A DNA stretch of 64,000 nt from Tridacna crocea. Lineage: Eukaryota > Mollusca > Bivalvia > Cardiida > Cardiidae. Each line of letters begins with the position of its first letter. Position 1 is the stretch's first letter. Below the pieces are notes generated by a model. That model was not told where the DNA came from. It made no database searches and was given only the letters and a program-made list of their open reading frames with translations. The translations under genes and the position numbers were made by a program. The stretch is taken from contig OX031056.1 of NCBI GenBank assembly GCA_943736015.1, positions 71,017,277-71,081,276 of the forward strand, given 5' to 3'. Below, in pieces: positions 42,441-55,562 of this stretch.

Positions 42441-45400
42441 CAATTTCTTTCCCAGAATTGATGATTGTCATTGCGACAGAACTCATTCCTCTGTGCTCAC
42501 CGCTGATCGTTGTTTCGCAATGGTTATGTGGAAAAGGAGCCAGTGGCTTGGAAAGAAAATTGTGCGATATACTGGTGACAGAAACTCCAGGAAAGCATGG
42601 ATAGGTGCACTGGCCGCCGCGACTTAAACTGAATTGAAAACGGCGTTAAACACCATACAATCTATCAACCATTACTTCTTACCGTATCTGTCATCTAAAA
42701 CTCTCCCGCCCCCACCGCGCCGACCACTGGTTTCAGCCCGAGAATGTCGCTATAGCTTATGCCAATCATCGGACGGAATCTTGACCGGGCCTGTAACCTT
42801 AGAATAATGTCATATTAACTCTAGGCAAACTGTTATTTTGCCAGGGAAAACTTTGGGTATACAAATGAAGCATGCTCTGTAAAAAAGGGGGCTTAATGCA
42901 TCTGCAAAAAGTATCGACTCAGGTCAGCCTGCGCATTCCGCGCAGGCTGACCTGAGCCGAAAGCTTTTGCCATAAGTCCGTTTTCTGCGTGATAGAGGAC
43001 CAGTGTACTATATGACTCAAGCGGTTGTTAGACAAACCTTTTTTTTTTATACATAATTATATTACGATTTGCTTAGAATTATGCATCAGGGAGATTTTAT
43101 AATTTTTATAAGCCCCCTTTTGCCAGAGCATGGCGCATATATTTATAGTGATAGTTTATATATATTTTTTTTTAAACGTGTAGTCATGTGACCAGCGATT
43201 CCTAAAGCACGATAATGCGTGAAATCTCTCGACAGATAGGGAAATTACCCATCTCTTTATTTTTTTTTTTTTCAAATGTTTGCCAAAGCGATCCGTTCGT
43301 GACAAACTTGAAAAAGTAGTTTTCGAAGTCGAAAATTGGTCATAAAGTGATATACATGTATCTGTTCATCAAAAGGTATTTTCTGTTTATACACTAGTAA
43401 TTGCTCATAAAGTTATTGTTCATGTACCCACACCCATACAGTATATCAAACCAATTTTTCCTGCTTTTGCGACTACCTTAAGACCAAATATGGCTTGCAG
43501 CACGCGAAAAGGGGCAGTCGAACATTTGTGTAAAATATCGTCTAGGATCAGCCTGCGCAGCTTGCGCAGGCTGATCAGAGATGGCACTTTACGTCAACAT
43601 TAGATTTTGTCCTGATGTTGTTAGAAAAGTGCGAGCATATAGGCCTGCAGGGACCCGCAAAATAAACATGTGCAGATTTTTTACTAAGTACAAATTACCA
43701 TTCTATTCATTCTTGGCCATTCTTGGAAATCAAATTTTCTCCCTTGCCAGATAAATACTAAAGGTATCCAAATAACAGATTGATCCGTTTAACTGTATTC
43801 CTTTGTTTTCATCCTTGGTTTCCCTGGGGGCGTTGCGATAAATATAACAGATTTATTATGTTTGTGTAAGTTCGGCATGTAATTCAATTCAAATTTTGTT
43901 CTTAAACATCAGCAACTACGCATACACTGATATGTAAAACAATCTGTTTAGATTTATATGCAATATTATCTCGAGAACATGGTTGTTCAGTGCAAGAAAA
44001 TCAAGGATAAAATCCGAGTAATCTCCCTTTCAGGACCAATACAGTGCTGGAGAAGAATCAAGGGAAATAACTTTAAAATGGCTCTCATTATACCAACAAC
44101 AACAACATACTTTTAATTACACCCAGGTATACATGGTATACAATAAGGGCAATATACATAATAATAGTACTACATGAAAATATAAAAGACGACTTCCGAA
44201 AAAAATAACACATGTTAGCTGGTGATGATATGGAGGAAGGATTTAGAGGGATAGAGCCGCTTACGCGCACCTGCTGGTCACGTGACCTCACGTGCGAAAT
44301 ACAGGTCGCGTAAACCCTACTTGAAAGCAGCAGGTAAGTTGTTTTTATTATTCATAAGTACTGCTAGATCAATTTACTAATAACACGTGAAGAAAGGGTG
44401 GAAAACAGACGGGGCTAGCGTCATTGTGCACATGAGGGTGTCAACAATGAGGCCAGCTCAGCCTGTTATATCGCCAGCCATGTGGGTAAAATTGCAAATT
44501 CGTCTTTTTTCATGTGATGAAATGAAATAGTCCAGACTCCAAACTAATTAATAAAACTATCACATTAATATGTTGGTCTAGTGTCTCAATAAAGAGGAAT
44601 AAACGTCTTTCCCTGTTGTACGCCCCTGTGACATTCGTAAAATTGTTATTTTAGCCAACCAATCGATACATGGATCCGTCGTGATAAGATAAACCAAGAA
44701 GTCGGTCAAGTCGGTGCATTCTGGTTCACCTAAAAATGTTGTCTTCATAGCGCTATGGATTAGAATATGAATAAATAGTCGGGTCCGCTATGTCTGAGTC
44801 GGTATGTACACTGAAATGAACTTCTAAACGGTCACTTTTAAGCTGTAATTTCCCATTGAAGTTGTCTCGCGTCCACTACCCATAAAAGGGACAGCTTATT
44901 TGGTTTCGTCTTTTGCAGAATAAATGGCCGGTCTGAAAACATACCTGAGCCAAATTCTTAAGAGAATGTATTATCGCGGAAGAAACTTATTTGTCGTTCA
45001 TTCACACAACATGGTAAAATGAAATATCAAGTTTTTGAAAATTTCATGCTTGTTTTTTCGGATAACACTTTTTCACAAAAAATAATTTTCATGTTTTTTC
45101 TTACTGCTTACAAAAGTTCGGTATTTTATGCTTCTCTTTTTTAAACTGGTTTCACAGGTAGACACCACGCATGCGCAAACAACTAGCATTCCTTTTTTGA
45201 AAAAAAAAAAAAAATCATTCTGTTGGCAAAATGGAGAATCTTTTTATCACAATACCATGGTTAACGTCCAGATATATGTCAAAATTTGTTTTTGTTAACA
45301 TTTCTTTTACTTGCTCCAGTTTATAGGAGAAACAAAAGTGGCCGTTTAGAAGCTCGTTTCAGTGTAGTGCAGATTGCGTGTCAAAAGGTATTTGTTTCTT

Positions 45401-45630
45401 GTGATTACATCTAGCCTTGACCGTATTTTCTCTTTGTTTATAGATTGCTTGATAAGATTTGTAACTCTCTCACTCTTTTAAAACAAATTTATAGTTTTAC
45501 ATGAGGCACGGTCTGGAAAAAGAGGGGTTTTTAATCTGCAAAAAATATCGGTTCAGGTCAGCCTGCGCAGTCCGCAGTATTCGTTTTGAAAATTGCTACC
45601 AGGTAAGGGTAGAAACGTATTTGAATTTGC
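42441..45630. other. Noncoding, unit 2
   Basis: Up to about 43610 it matches 907-2107 of unit 1, with M3 palindromes at about 42907-42965 and 43540-43600. From 43610 to 45545 it is unique to unit 2, and a truncated M3 follows at about 45550-45585. The unique part has no ORF of more than 67 codons; the one at 44088-44291 (minus strand) shows no domain. Confidence 0.5.
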
Positions 45631-45717
45631 CATATCGTCGGTTTACTTCAAAAGCCTCGTAACTGCTGCTTGTAACAAGCTGCAGTTACGAGATTTTTTT
45701 AAGTAATCCGACGATAT
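45631..45717. repeat. M4 hairpin MITE (unit 2)
   Basis: CATATCGTCGGTTTACTTC ... AAGTAATCCGACGATATTC around CTCGTAACTGCTGCTTG; counterpart of 3919-4003. Confidence 0.7.
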
Positions 45718-45944
45718 TCGACATCAAGTATTACGTTTTACCTCAACCTGCTAAATGAGGGACATGAAACATTTTAAGCTGATGGTGTAAAATCCAGAAT
45801 TTTGCAATTTCAAAATTATTTCATGAGTTCAAATATCTCCTTATCTGACAGAGAAGATTCAAGATCAGACATAACGTTCTTTGCAGTCTAATCTTGAACT
45901 ACACTGTCTGCAAAAAGGTCCTTGAGTTGCGGTAAGCATGTAGC

Positions 45945-46180
45945 TGTTACCTCTTTACCAAACGACAAAGTTATACACTGGTCCAAACTGAAAGCATTTG
46001 CAGACGACAAAATAAATGTGACTGAAGAATCGAGTTTTGATTTGGGAAGGGTAGAAAACATTGTGGGAAAAGGAGAAAATGCTGGTTACCAGCATTTTTT
46101 TCCTTTTCCCACAATGTTTTCAAAAGGCTTCTACCTCAGGGTCGTCAAAAGTCGTCATTGTGTGGTAAAGGGTTAAGGGT
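45945..46180. repeat. M1 hairpin MITE (unit 2)
   Basis: The best-preserved M1 upstream of a receptor: GGGAAAAGGAGAAAATGCTG followed by GTTACCAGCATTTTTTTCC, with outer TTACCTCTTTACCA / TGTGGTAAAGGG. Ends about 300 bp before receptor B. Confidence 0.75.
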
Positions 46181-46261
46181 TAAAAAAAGTCTCTACCATT
46201 ACCACAACACAAAATATCCCAGTTATAAACGATCTTTTCGCCAGAGCAAATCTCCAAACTT

Positions 46262-46333
46262 TGGACAAACAGTAGATCATGTTCAGGCTGCACATTCTGT
46301 GCAGCCGGATCTTTACCTACAATGTCCGCGAAA
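46262..46333. repeat. M2 hairpin MITE, diverged (unit 2)
   Basis: TTCAGGCTGCACATTCTGTG with GCAGCCGGATC and ACAATGTCCGCG; counterpart of 4517-4586. Confidence 0.6.
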
Positions 46334-46476
46334 GCGCTTTGAGTCCGCCTTAGCAGCAAAAGGGTTAAATTACTTCTCAGGTTTCCTTTAATTGAACAGA
46401 AAGAAGATCAACTTGATACTGCCTTACCTCCAACTTCTGTTTATCGCCGATTGCAGTTTGACTGTATAGACCGAAG

Positions 46477-48582
46477 ATGGTGAACTTGCCTTATTTACGG
46501 ACGTGGAGACACCTATTGGTGTTAGCAGCCTCGTTGTCATTGACATCAGCAGTGATTCAGGAAAATGAAAAGCTTTGTACATGTGAGTTTACTAATGTTA
46601 CTCAAACACTCGTGATCAAATGCAAGCCTTCAATTTCCAGGCACGAAGTGTCTAAGTGTGTACACAAACATGGAAGTACAAAGAGACTTGTATTTACAGA
46701 CAGCTTTCTAACCGTGATTCCAGGAGAAATTCGGAAGCTTAAACATTTGATTTATCTGGACTTATCACGTAATCGGCTACAAACACTGGATTTGGATCCT
46801 CTTAAAGAAGTTTGCAGCGAACTGGAGACACTGATATTAAATTCAAACCAGATACACAAGTTAACTAATGGCTCGATGGATTGTTTGAAAGCTGTGGTGA
46901 CATTTGCGATTGCGAATAACTCGTTAGCGACGATAGAAAATGGAACGTTTAATGATAAGCTTAAAATGCTGGAGAAAATATCCATCATGCACAATTCTCT
47001 AACTGTCCTAGACTCTAGCATTGCCTTTCTCCCAAGGCTGTTGACCAGAGCAAATATTATGGTTAATGCAACATGGAATAAAGTTTCCCGATTTACTAAT
47101 TTTCGGAACGTAAGCATCACAGATATTTATCCTAGTTATTCACTCGGTATAGTGTTGACACATAACATGTTTACTGGATTTAATGTGGATTACTACTCGA
47201 AGATGTTTTATGTTACAAAACCAGCCTTACTTTACCGTCTATGGAACAGTGGGTTTGACCTACGTTTTAACCCCTTTATATGTGATTGTTCCATGGAGCT
47301 AGTTGCAGAACTACTTCGAGAGTTTAGGCCTATGGATCCAGACAATCCGGTCTTTTCCATCACGTGTGCTACACCAAGTTCTTTATCCGGCACTGCAATA
47401 TACGCAGCTAATCTCACTGAGTTTAACTGCTCAGTAAGTGAAAAATGTCCGACAGGATGTTCTTGTGTAGAGACAATTAAACTACAACTTATAACGGTCC
47501 GTTGTGACAAGAGCTATATTTCATCAACACTGCCAGATGAAGTGCCCGGCCTTAATGATATCCATATCAACATTAAAAGTGGTACCCTGACCAAACTTTC
47601 TAGAAGACAATATCTTAAAAATACGACTACTCTAGACGTGTCTGGTTGTGCCGTGGATACCATTTCTGCAGATTTTCTGAAACAAATCTCTCGCATTGAC
47701 ACTGTACATCTTCATGATAATGCATTAAATAGAATGCCTAGAGAAATTGTGCAAGTCAAGTTTATTGGCTTAAAAACACTCACTTTGCATGGTAACCCAT
47801 TTTCGTGTGATTGTCATTCGGTTTGGTTCAAGAAATGGTTGATAACAAACAGACGACAAATACCTGATATTGACAGAGTTCTTTGTTCCAACGGCCCTGG
47901 AAAAGGACACCCTATTATAGAGGTGAAAGATTCAGACTTCGAGTGTTTGCACCCAATTACTACCAAAGAACTTCTGATCATTATTTCTTCTGTTGTTTTT
48001 CTTTTGATAGTGATATTCATTGTTTTACATCGTAATAGAAAATTTCTTCAAATCCTATTGATTGCTCACTGTAACATCTACTGCTTTCGCAGGAAAGCTG
48101 TCGGCGAGTTTCCTTTCGATGTGTTTATCTCTCATAGCAGCAAGGATGACCACTGGGTCATTGAAACACTCATACAAAAATTGGAAAGTCAGACACCTCC
48201 ATACAAAGTTTTCTTCGACGAGAGAGACTTTCTCCCCGGGAAAACAATCGTAGAAAACGTTATCAGAGCAATACATTCAAGTAGGACAACTTTGCTTGTG
48301 CTTACAAATAACTTTCTTCGTAGTGACTGGTGCCTGATGGAATTCAAACAGGCTTATCTTAAACTACTTAAAGACGATGATATCAATTTTATTGTCATCG
48401 TCAAGGAAGAGCTTGACGAAAGTTTGATTGGACAAGAACTGAGAGAGTATCTGAAAACTAATGTCTATATAAAACATGGAGACAAATATTTTTGGCCGAA
48501 GTTATTGCATGCCTTACCCATGGCTCACGTTCAGAACAGAGCAAATGATATGTCTGCGAGAACGCCGTTACTTGTCGATTGA
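46477..48582 (+). CDS. Toll-like receptor, copy B (701 aa, shorter tail)
   Basis: Paralogue of copy A with the same architecture: signal peptide, two blocks of leucine-rich repeats each closed by a CDC-containing cysteine cap, one membrane helix and a TIR domain with FDVFISHS, RDFLPG and FW. It has one extra residue at the start (MVNLP) and ends after TPLLVD because TCA has become TGA, so the last 11 residues of the other copies are missing. By eye there are about 47 substitutions from copy A in roughly 490 ectodomain residues but only about four in the 137-residue TIR. All structural cysteines are kept. It is the most diverged of the three copies. Probably functional; ligand unknown. Confidence 0.95.
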   Translation: MVNLPYLRTWRHLLVLAASLSLTSAVIQENEKLCTCEFTNVTQTLVIKCKPSISRHEVSKCVHKHGSTKRLVFTDSFLTVIPGEIRKLKHLIYLDLSRNRLQTLDLDPLKEVCSELETLILNSNQIHKLTNGSMDCLKAVVTFAIANNSLATIENGTFNDKLKMLEKISIMHNSLTVLDSSIAFLPRLLTRANIMVNATWNKVSRFTNFRNVSITDIYPSYSLGIVLTHNMFTGFNVDYYSKMFYVTKPALLYRLWNSGFDLRFNPFICDCSMELVAELLREFRPMDPDNPVFSITCATPSSLSGTAIYAANLTEFNCSVSEKCPTGCSCVETIKLQLITVRCDKSYISSTLPDEVPGLNDIHINIKSGTLTKLSRRQYLKNTTTLDVSGCAVDTISADFLKQISRIDTVHLHDNALNRMPREIVQVKFIGLKTLTLHGNPFSCDCHSVWFKKWLITNRRQIPDIDRVLCSNGPGKGHPIIEVKDSDFECLHPITTKELLIIISSVVFLLIVIFIVLHRNRKFLQILLIAHCNIYCFRRKAVGEFPFDVFISHSSKDDHWVIETLIQKLESQTPPYKVFFDERDFLPGKTIVENVIRAIHSSRTTLLVLTNNFLRSDWCLMEFKQAYLKLLKDDDINFIVIVKEELDESLIGQELREYLKTNVYIKHGDKYFWPKLLHALPMAHVQNRANDMSARTPLLVD

Positions 48583-48890
48583 TCAATTTCTGCATGCATG
48601 GGAAGAAAATCTTAATATTAATTTGTTAAGATGACGTATAAACTGGCAGCTCGTGTTTGATCCTCTTATCAGGCAGTGGACGCATTCGGCTTACCTCGGG
48701 TGATGTGAGCCATCAGATCTCCCGGTTGTATCCGGTGGATTGATATGCAGCAGATCGGTACGTTCATCGTCGGTTTGCCGTTATGAAAATTGTAAGACAC
48801 CTCTTACAAAAGAAAACTTGAGTTTCAATTTTCTATCTAAATCTTTCTAACTATATTTCAGTTGACAAACAGTTCGTTCATTTACTTTTT
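48583..48890. other. 3-prime flank of receptor B
   Basis: Continues the match to the other units (6868 and 62096 onward) up to TTCATTTACTTTTT, where the next element is inserted. No gene. Confidence 0.5.
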
Positions 48891-51113
48891 TATCCCCCGC
48901 CGAAAAGGCGGCGGGGGATATGGTAATAGTCTCCGTCCGTCGTTCCGTCCTTCCGTCCTTCCGTCCCACATTATTGTCCGGAGCATATCTCCAAAAGTAT
49001 TTTGAGATATCAACTTCAAACTTCACAAGTGGATAGATCTCATTAAGGAGGCATGCAGTGTACAAGAACCATTACTCTATCTTCAGTATTTTTGGAGTTA
49101 TTGCCCTTTGTACATTTTTTTTCTGGAATTTTTGTCCGGAGCATATCTCCAAGAGTATGAAAGCTAGGAACTTGAAACTTCACACACATATAGAACTCAT
49201 TGAGGAGAAGTGCAGTGCAAAACAACCATAACTCTGTGTTCAGTATTTTTGGAGTTATTGCCCTTTGTACTTTTTACTTTGAATTTTTGTCCGGAGCATA
49301 TCTCCAAAAGTATAAAAGCTAGGAACTTGAAACTTCACACATATATAGAACTCTGCGAGGAGAAGTGTATTGCACAAAAACATAACTCTGTCTTCAGCAT
49401 TTTTGGAGTTATTGCCCTTTGTAAATTTTAACTTTGGATTTTTGTCCGGAGCATATCTCCAAAAGTATAAAAGGTAAGAATTTGAAACTTCACACACATA
49501 TAGAACCCATTGAGGAAAAGTGCAGTGCACAACAACCATAACTCTGTCTTCAGTATTTTTGGAGTTATTGCCCTTTGTAAATTTTAACTTTGGATTTTTG
49601 TCCGGAGCATATCTACGAAAGTACAAAGGCTAGGCACTTCAAACTATATACACTTATAGAATTCATTAAGGAGAAGTGCAGTTCACAAAAGCTAAAACTC
49701 TGTCTTCAGTAATTTTTGAGTTATTGCCCTTTGTTAATTTTTACTTTGGATTTCTGTCTGGTGTATATCTCCAACAGTATAAAAGCTAGGAACTTGAAAC
49801 TTCACACACATATAGAACTAATTGAGGATAAGTGCAATGCACAAGAACCATAACTCTATCTTCAGTATTTTTGGAGTTATTGCCCTTTGTAAATTTTTAT
49901 TTTGATTTTTGTTTACACATTTCCATTTAGATTCACAGGCTTTTTTTGACTGATTACCCTTTGATGAATTTATCCTGTTCTGGGACAAGTGCTAGTTTTT
50001 TGCCCTTATTTTTGTAATAAGGTGTCATGGAAAAAGGGGGTTTCGTGTTATATTTCATTCCATTTCTTGTGAAGGCAGCTCCTTGCACATTTCTTGACGG
50101 AATTGAATAGAATTTTGACAGAATATTTCTTGTCATGTGACCTATTGCACATTGTCAACATTTTGCGATTAGTAGCTGCGTCATGAAAAAAGGGGGCTTC
50201 ATGTTTTATTTCTTGTGAATGCAACTCATCCCATATTTCTTGACAGATTTGAATGGAATTTTCTCATTATCATGTGACCTAATACAACGCCTCCCACATA
50301 TCTTGGCAGATTTGGATGGAATTTTCACATGATCATGTGACCTACGGCATATTGTCAAGGTTTTGGGATTGGTAGCTGCATCATGAAATAAGGGGGCTTC
50401 ATGTTATAATTTCTTTTTTCACCAGAATCTCTTCAATTACTGGACATATCCCAATAGATTTGGATGAGATTTTCACAGATCATGCGACCTAGTACATGTT
50501 GTCAGGGTTTTGCAATTTATCACTGTATCATGGAAAAAGGGGACTTCATGTCAAATTTAATTTTTTATCAGTGTATCTCCAACTTTTGCACATATTTTCA
50601 AAGAACTTCATATTTTTATTGCTTGATCAAAGCCAGTGACCAATGAGTCAATTGTGCATTCGTCTCTCCATGCATCAGTCTGTTCGTAAACCTTTTAGAT
50701 CACAAGATATACCATATATCCATTCAGCTACCCAGGCAGGTGCTACAAATTTCAACACTTTAGTCTCTAGCTACCTGCTTAAAATGGCAGCAGTGTGGCG
50801 GCTTATATTGTGAGAGGGATATCATCTAAAGTCCTTGACAAAAATTGATGAAACTTCATGCATGTTTTCCATCGGATAGTCCGTAGATACATTTTTTCCC
50901 CCACATGTATGAAATCCTGAAATGGGTACTTAATATATAATCCTGTTATGGACCTCTTTTATATTTTTTATGTAATGAAATCCTGTGCCATGGAACAAGG
51001 GAGCTTAATGTATAATTTCATCATGGACCAGTAACAAAAAGGTCACATGTACATGCAAACCACAATACCTCTTATACGTTTGCATCAAAAAAGGTCTTTT
51101 TCGGCGGGGGATA
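48891..51113. mobile_element. Element with TATCCCCCGCCGAAA ends and internal tandem repeats
   Basis: Starts TATCCCCCGCCGAAAA and ends TTTTTCGGCGGGGGATA, a 15-bp inverted pair. The left end also folds on itself (GCCGAAAAGGC). It interrupts unit 2 relative to unit 1 at about 7150. Inside are about six copies of a 156-bp unit (TTGTCCGGAGCATATCTCC at 48974, 49132, 49287, 49442, 49598 and a diverged one at 49754), then a second, looser repeat (CATGTGACCTA ... AAAAAGGGGGCTTCATG) over 50130-50560. No transposase visible; the exact right junction is unsure because 25-30 extra bases follow before unit sequence resumes. Confidence 0.6.
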
Positions 51114-52865
51114 TCATTTCAACGAAATTGCTTATTTAATATGGATTATCAATTCAGATTGAAGTTCTGACAGACACCGACAGATAGATGAGAATAACTT
51201 CATTGAAGTTGTTTATGTCGTTACTAAACGACTGACATTGGTGTGCCATGTATATATAAGATCACGTGAGTCGCAATTCAAATGGAAACGACCGTTATAC
51301 GGACGAGGTTAGATGTTGGTACGGAATCGGCTGAGTTGTGACGAGTGCCAGTGGACAGTTACCGGAGATATAATGGTTACGTGCAAAAGGGGCATTCGGA
51401 AATTTGCGTAAAGTGTCTTCTAGGATCAGCCTGCGCAGTCCGCGCAGGCTAATCCGAGACGGCACTTCACGACTACATTGGATTTTGTGCTAGAGTAGAC
51501 CTGTGAAAAGCAGAAAATTATATAAAAACGGGAAGTGTCGTTTCGGACTGCGCAGGCTGATCCGAGAGGACACTTTACGCAAATGTCCAAATGTCCCTTT
51601 TCGCGTGTTGCAAGCAAGTTGAATTACGGTTTGTACTCGCCGATCAAGTGTATGAATGAATAATCGAGTAATGGTATGTGCAAAAGGGGGATATCAAAGC
51701 ACCTGCAAAAAGAAGGGACTTAGGTCAGCCTAAGCAATCCGCGCAGGCTAACCTGGGTTGAACCTTTTTGCTATTGTGAATTTTTCTGAATGTCACAACA
51801 CTATTACTACCTTATAATTTAGACACTTGTCAGACAAACTTGGTGTCATAGATACATAACTAAGTAACGGTTCACGGAGATGCATAAAACTTACTCAGTT
51901 TCTATTGAAGAATGTTTTATGCATGATGTTTTGGGCCATACATTTTTTTATTTGTTCCCAGTTTTGTAGCAAATATATATTAGCCATACGATATATGTAT
52001 CAGTCGATATTTGTACATACGATACTAGAAAATTATAGGGTTTGTTTCACATCATTGTCATAATGGCGTGTCAAGTTTTTCACACAACGAGTTCCTTCAC
52101 AAATACCACTTCAGCGTTCTCGACGCTTTGATTTTATTTGCTACCGGTTTTGTAGCAAATATATAATAGCATTATGATTTATGTGTAAGTCGATATTTGT
52201 ACATATAATACTAGAAAATTATAGGGCTTATTTCACATCATTGTCAAAATGGCGTGTCAAATTCGTTTTTTACACGTGTTTCCCGCTGTTTTAAGGATTT
52301 TTTTGAAAGTTTAAGGGTTGCTATACATTCTGTAACTCTCTTTAGAGTTACTGAGTAGCCTTAATGATAAGTGAATGACAATGGGCAATAGATAAGATAA
52401 AAGCACTGCCCTTCTTGACAGCGCCATCTTTAGTTCCCTCGCGGTACTTTGATTGCATCCCATTCAGTAGTTTCATCTTTCTGTACATGGGTTGTTCGGC
52501 AGACAAAACTTTATTCGTATGTGATTTACGAGCCACTGGTTACGTATTAGTAACATACCGGAACCTTTGGCCAATAACTTGGCATGTTACAAATCATTCT
52601 TATGAAACCATTTTCTTTGTCAAATGCTAAATTCTATTGGTGGAACTCTTCAAGTTAATCCTTATACTATAAAATGGCCTACAACACGCGAAATGGGCCA
52701 TTCGGACATTTTCGTACATTATCATTTCCGATCAGCCTACATTCGGACGGTCGTTGTTGGACAAACCGGGTGTTATGGATCGATGTTATACAATACAGTA
52801 CTTTGCTTGATATGATTAACGACAAGAGTTGCATCTATTCTCCTTTTATCAAAGTGCCGCCCATT
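51114..52865. other. Noncoding unit 2 sequence with M3 cluster
   Basis: Resumes the unit pattern of 7160-8865. M3 palindromes at about 51415-51475, 51535-51590 and 51720-51770. No gene is supported. Confidence 0.55.
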
Positions 52866-53722
52866 TACGTGTATGTCAGTTTCTTATGGAGAATGTCATT
52901 CATGTCTACGTCAGTTATATATGAAGAATGCCATTTACGAGTATGTCAGTTTCTTATGGAGAAGGTCATTCATGTTTACGTTTTATATGGAGAATGTCAT
53001 TTACGTGTATGTCAGTTTCTTGTAGAGAATGTCATTCATGTTTACGTTTTATATGGAGAATGTCATTTACGTGTACATGTATGTCAGTTTCTTATGGAGA
53101 ATGTCATTCATGTTTGCATCAGTTTTATATGGAGAATGTCATATATGTGTATCTCAGTTTCTTATTGAGAATGTCATTTACATGTTTGTCAGTTCTTATG
53201 GAGAATGTCATTTACGTATGTCAGTTTCTGTTTTAGAATGTCATTTACATGTATGTCAGTTTCTTATGGAGAATGTTATTCATGTGTATGTCACTTTTAT
53301 ATAGAGAATATCATTTACGTGTATATCAGTTTCTTATGGAAAATGTCATTTATTTTTATGTCCGTTTCTTATGGAGAATGTCGCTTACGTGTATGTCAGT
53401 TCCTTATGGAGAATGTCATTAACGTGTATTTCAGTTTTTATGGAGAATGTCATTTAAGTGTATGTCAGTTTCTTATGGAGAATGCAATTGACGTGTATGT
53501 CAGTTTCTTATGGAAAATGTCATTCATGTATACGCCAGTTTCATATGGAGAATGTAATTTACTTGTATGTCAGTTTTATATAGAGAATGTCATTCATGTG
53601 TACGTCAGTTTCTGTTTCAGAAAATCATTCACGTGTACGTCAGTTTCTGTTTGAGAAATTCATTCACGTGTACGCCAGTTTCTGTTTGAGAATGTCATTT
53701 ACGTGTACGTTAGTTTATCTTG
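52866..53722 (+). repeat. 35-bp minisatellite (unit 2, uninterrupted)
   Basis: About 24 imperfect copies of the unit TCAGTTTCTTATGGAGAATG-TCATTTACGTGTATG; some are shortened or carry GTTTAGAGAATG variants toward the end. It is the intact sister of the array split by the Polinton. The ORFs of 91-164 codons crossing it are periodic artefacts. Confidence 0.88.
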
Positions 53723-54925
53723 AAGAATGTCTCTACTATAATGAAAATTATACCTGATCAAATATCATAATATTTGTTAACGGTTTTGTAACAAGTATGT
53801 AGTAGCATATTTTTATGCTTTTGATTATATTTGTACATATTCTAACTGTAAATCGTAGGGCCTAAAGGCTAAGTAGCAACTAAAAAATGTATAGCAGCTA
53901 TGCTCAATGAAAAGGAAGCTTAAAGCATCTGCGAAAAGTATCTACCCAGGTCAGCCTGCGTAGTCAACACAAGCTGACCTTGGTCGAAACTTTTCACTGT
54001 TGCTCAATTCCCTGTATGTCCAAGGACCAGTCTACGTCATGATAAAATTTGATTGTTAAAAAGAGGTGGCTGTTACGGATCAATAATTATGGGATGACTT
54101 GCTTGTTATCATGCATCACGGAGATGCATTAAGCCTCCTTTTGTCGGAGCATAGTTCATTTAAATCTAAATCATATTTTTTTACAAGTTTCCAAGTTTTT
54201 TTTGTGAAGATGACAGTCTGATAATGTACAATCGGTCTGAGGATGAGTCACTGGCTCAGAATGAATTTAAAAATCAGGTAAACCTCATCGGACAGTGTAG
54301 ATCCAAGATCAGACTGCACGTTTTGTGCAGTCTGATCTTGGATATACACTGTCCGCAAAAGCGCTTTGAATCATGCTTTGTTGCTTAAGTGTGTATATCG
54401 GTACCTTGCCATGTATATGTAACTTTCCGAATAATAGTTGGAGTTCTATTTTTATGCCTACTTATAGATCTATATTCAGCATAAAGGCCTACTTATATAT
54501 TCAGCCGCTGAAGATGAAAGTCAGGATCAGGTTAAATGAAGTAGACAATATTTCTGAATAAGTATAATAGCAGTAATTATTATGCATAATACCACGATCA
54601 CTTCATCTTGCTCTGTTACCACCATTTTGATTTACCCATAAATCTGGCACATTATCTCCTGCTAGATGGCATTCTACAAATACACATCTATCTAATTTGG
54701 GCATTCTGGGTACAGAAGCGGATTATTTTTTCAAAACAACAACCGTTACTTTGAATTTCAAAATCAAATAAACGTTTACTCAGAAAAAAGTTACTTGGTG
54801 CGATTCATTCAGCTATGATCGGCTAGCATGTAGCCTATGTACCGGCCATTTATTTAAAAAGGCCCAACAGGCCTAGGGTAATGCACATGTAGGCTACTCG
54901 GTGTACCGTCTTGATCTATTTTTAG
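53723..54925. other. Noncoding end of unit 2, with M3 and M2
   Basis: Matches 29463-31227 apart from the hAT MITE and the long hairpin, which are missing here. M3 at about 53945-53995 and M2 at 54290-54361. No gene. Confidence 0.55.
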
Positions 54926-55562
54926 ATACTGTATACAAAGATTTGCAGTAATCGGTCGTATTTTTTTTTTCAAATAATTTTTGACAGTAAAAACTATAAT
55001 AGTTCAGAGAAATCTGGAGTTAAGACAGGCCTGATTTCTCGTGAAATTGATAAAAGTCATTTTTTCCATTGCTACTTTATTAGCCCGTATTACTATACAA
55101 TCCTCCCAATAATGGGGGGGGGGGGAGTGATGCGTCATAGCAGACAGGTCAAATCTTCGAAGAATATGACATGCGCAGACAACGACCATTCTGCACAACA
55201 GGAATCACAAGCTACTGGCTGCTTTTCCACATAAACGCAGTCGAAACAATGTTCAGCATCACGACGGAAATAAATAACCCTGTTGCCAACACTTTTTTCA
55301 AGCTTCGGTGAAAAAAATAGCTTGAATTTGAGACCTCGAAACGTCTAGATTGCTTTACCTGCACCTTCCCAATTGAGGAACAAACGATTGACACAAACAA
55401 AAATTGTATAATAGAATAATCATGTCGTGCATTGTCAATGGAGTCATGAGACCATGAAATAGATTAGACAAACTTGAAAAAATCCCCTATTTATTCCTGG
55501 GATGCCTCGTATGTTCCCGCATTAACCCATAAGGCTGGTAAACGCGACTCATTGACCTACTT

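Larger units (their letters stand above)
33541..54925 (+). repeat. Segmental duplication unit 2 (with insertions)
   Basis: Begins with TACTGTATACAAAGATTTGC as unit 3 does at 54928, is interrupted at 33677 by an 8-kb insertion, and resumes at 41650 with TTTCCATTGCTACTTTATT (position 115 of unit 1). It contains receptor copy B and a complete 35-bp minisatellite, and ends at 54925 against unit 3. Unlike unit 1 it lacks the CACTA-like element and the Polinton, which therefore arrived after duplication or were not copied. Confidence 0.8.

Noticed and set aside
52674..53654. Overlapping ORFs of 91-164 codons (also 8651-9117 and 29240-29490)
   Set aside because: They read through the 35-bp minisatellite; the peptides are periodic (SYGECHSC-like) and open in several frames at once because the unit has no stops.
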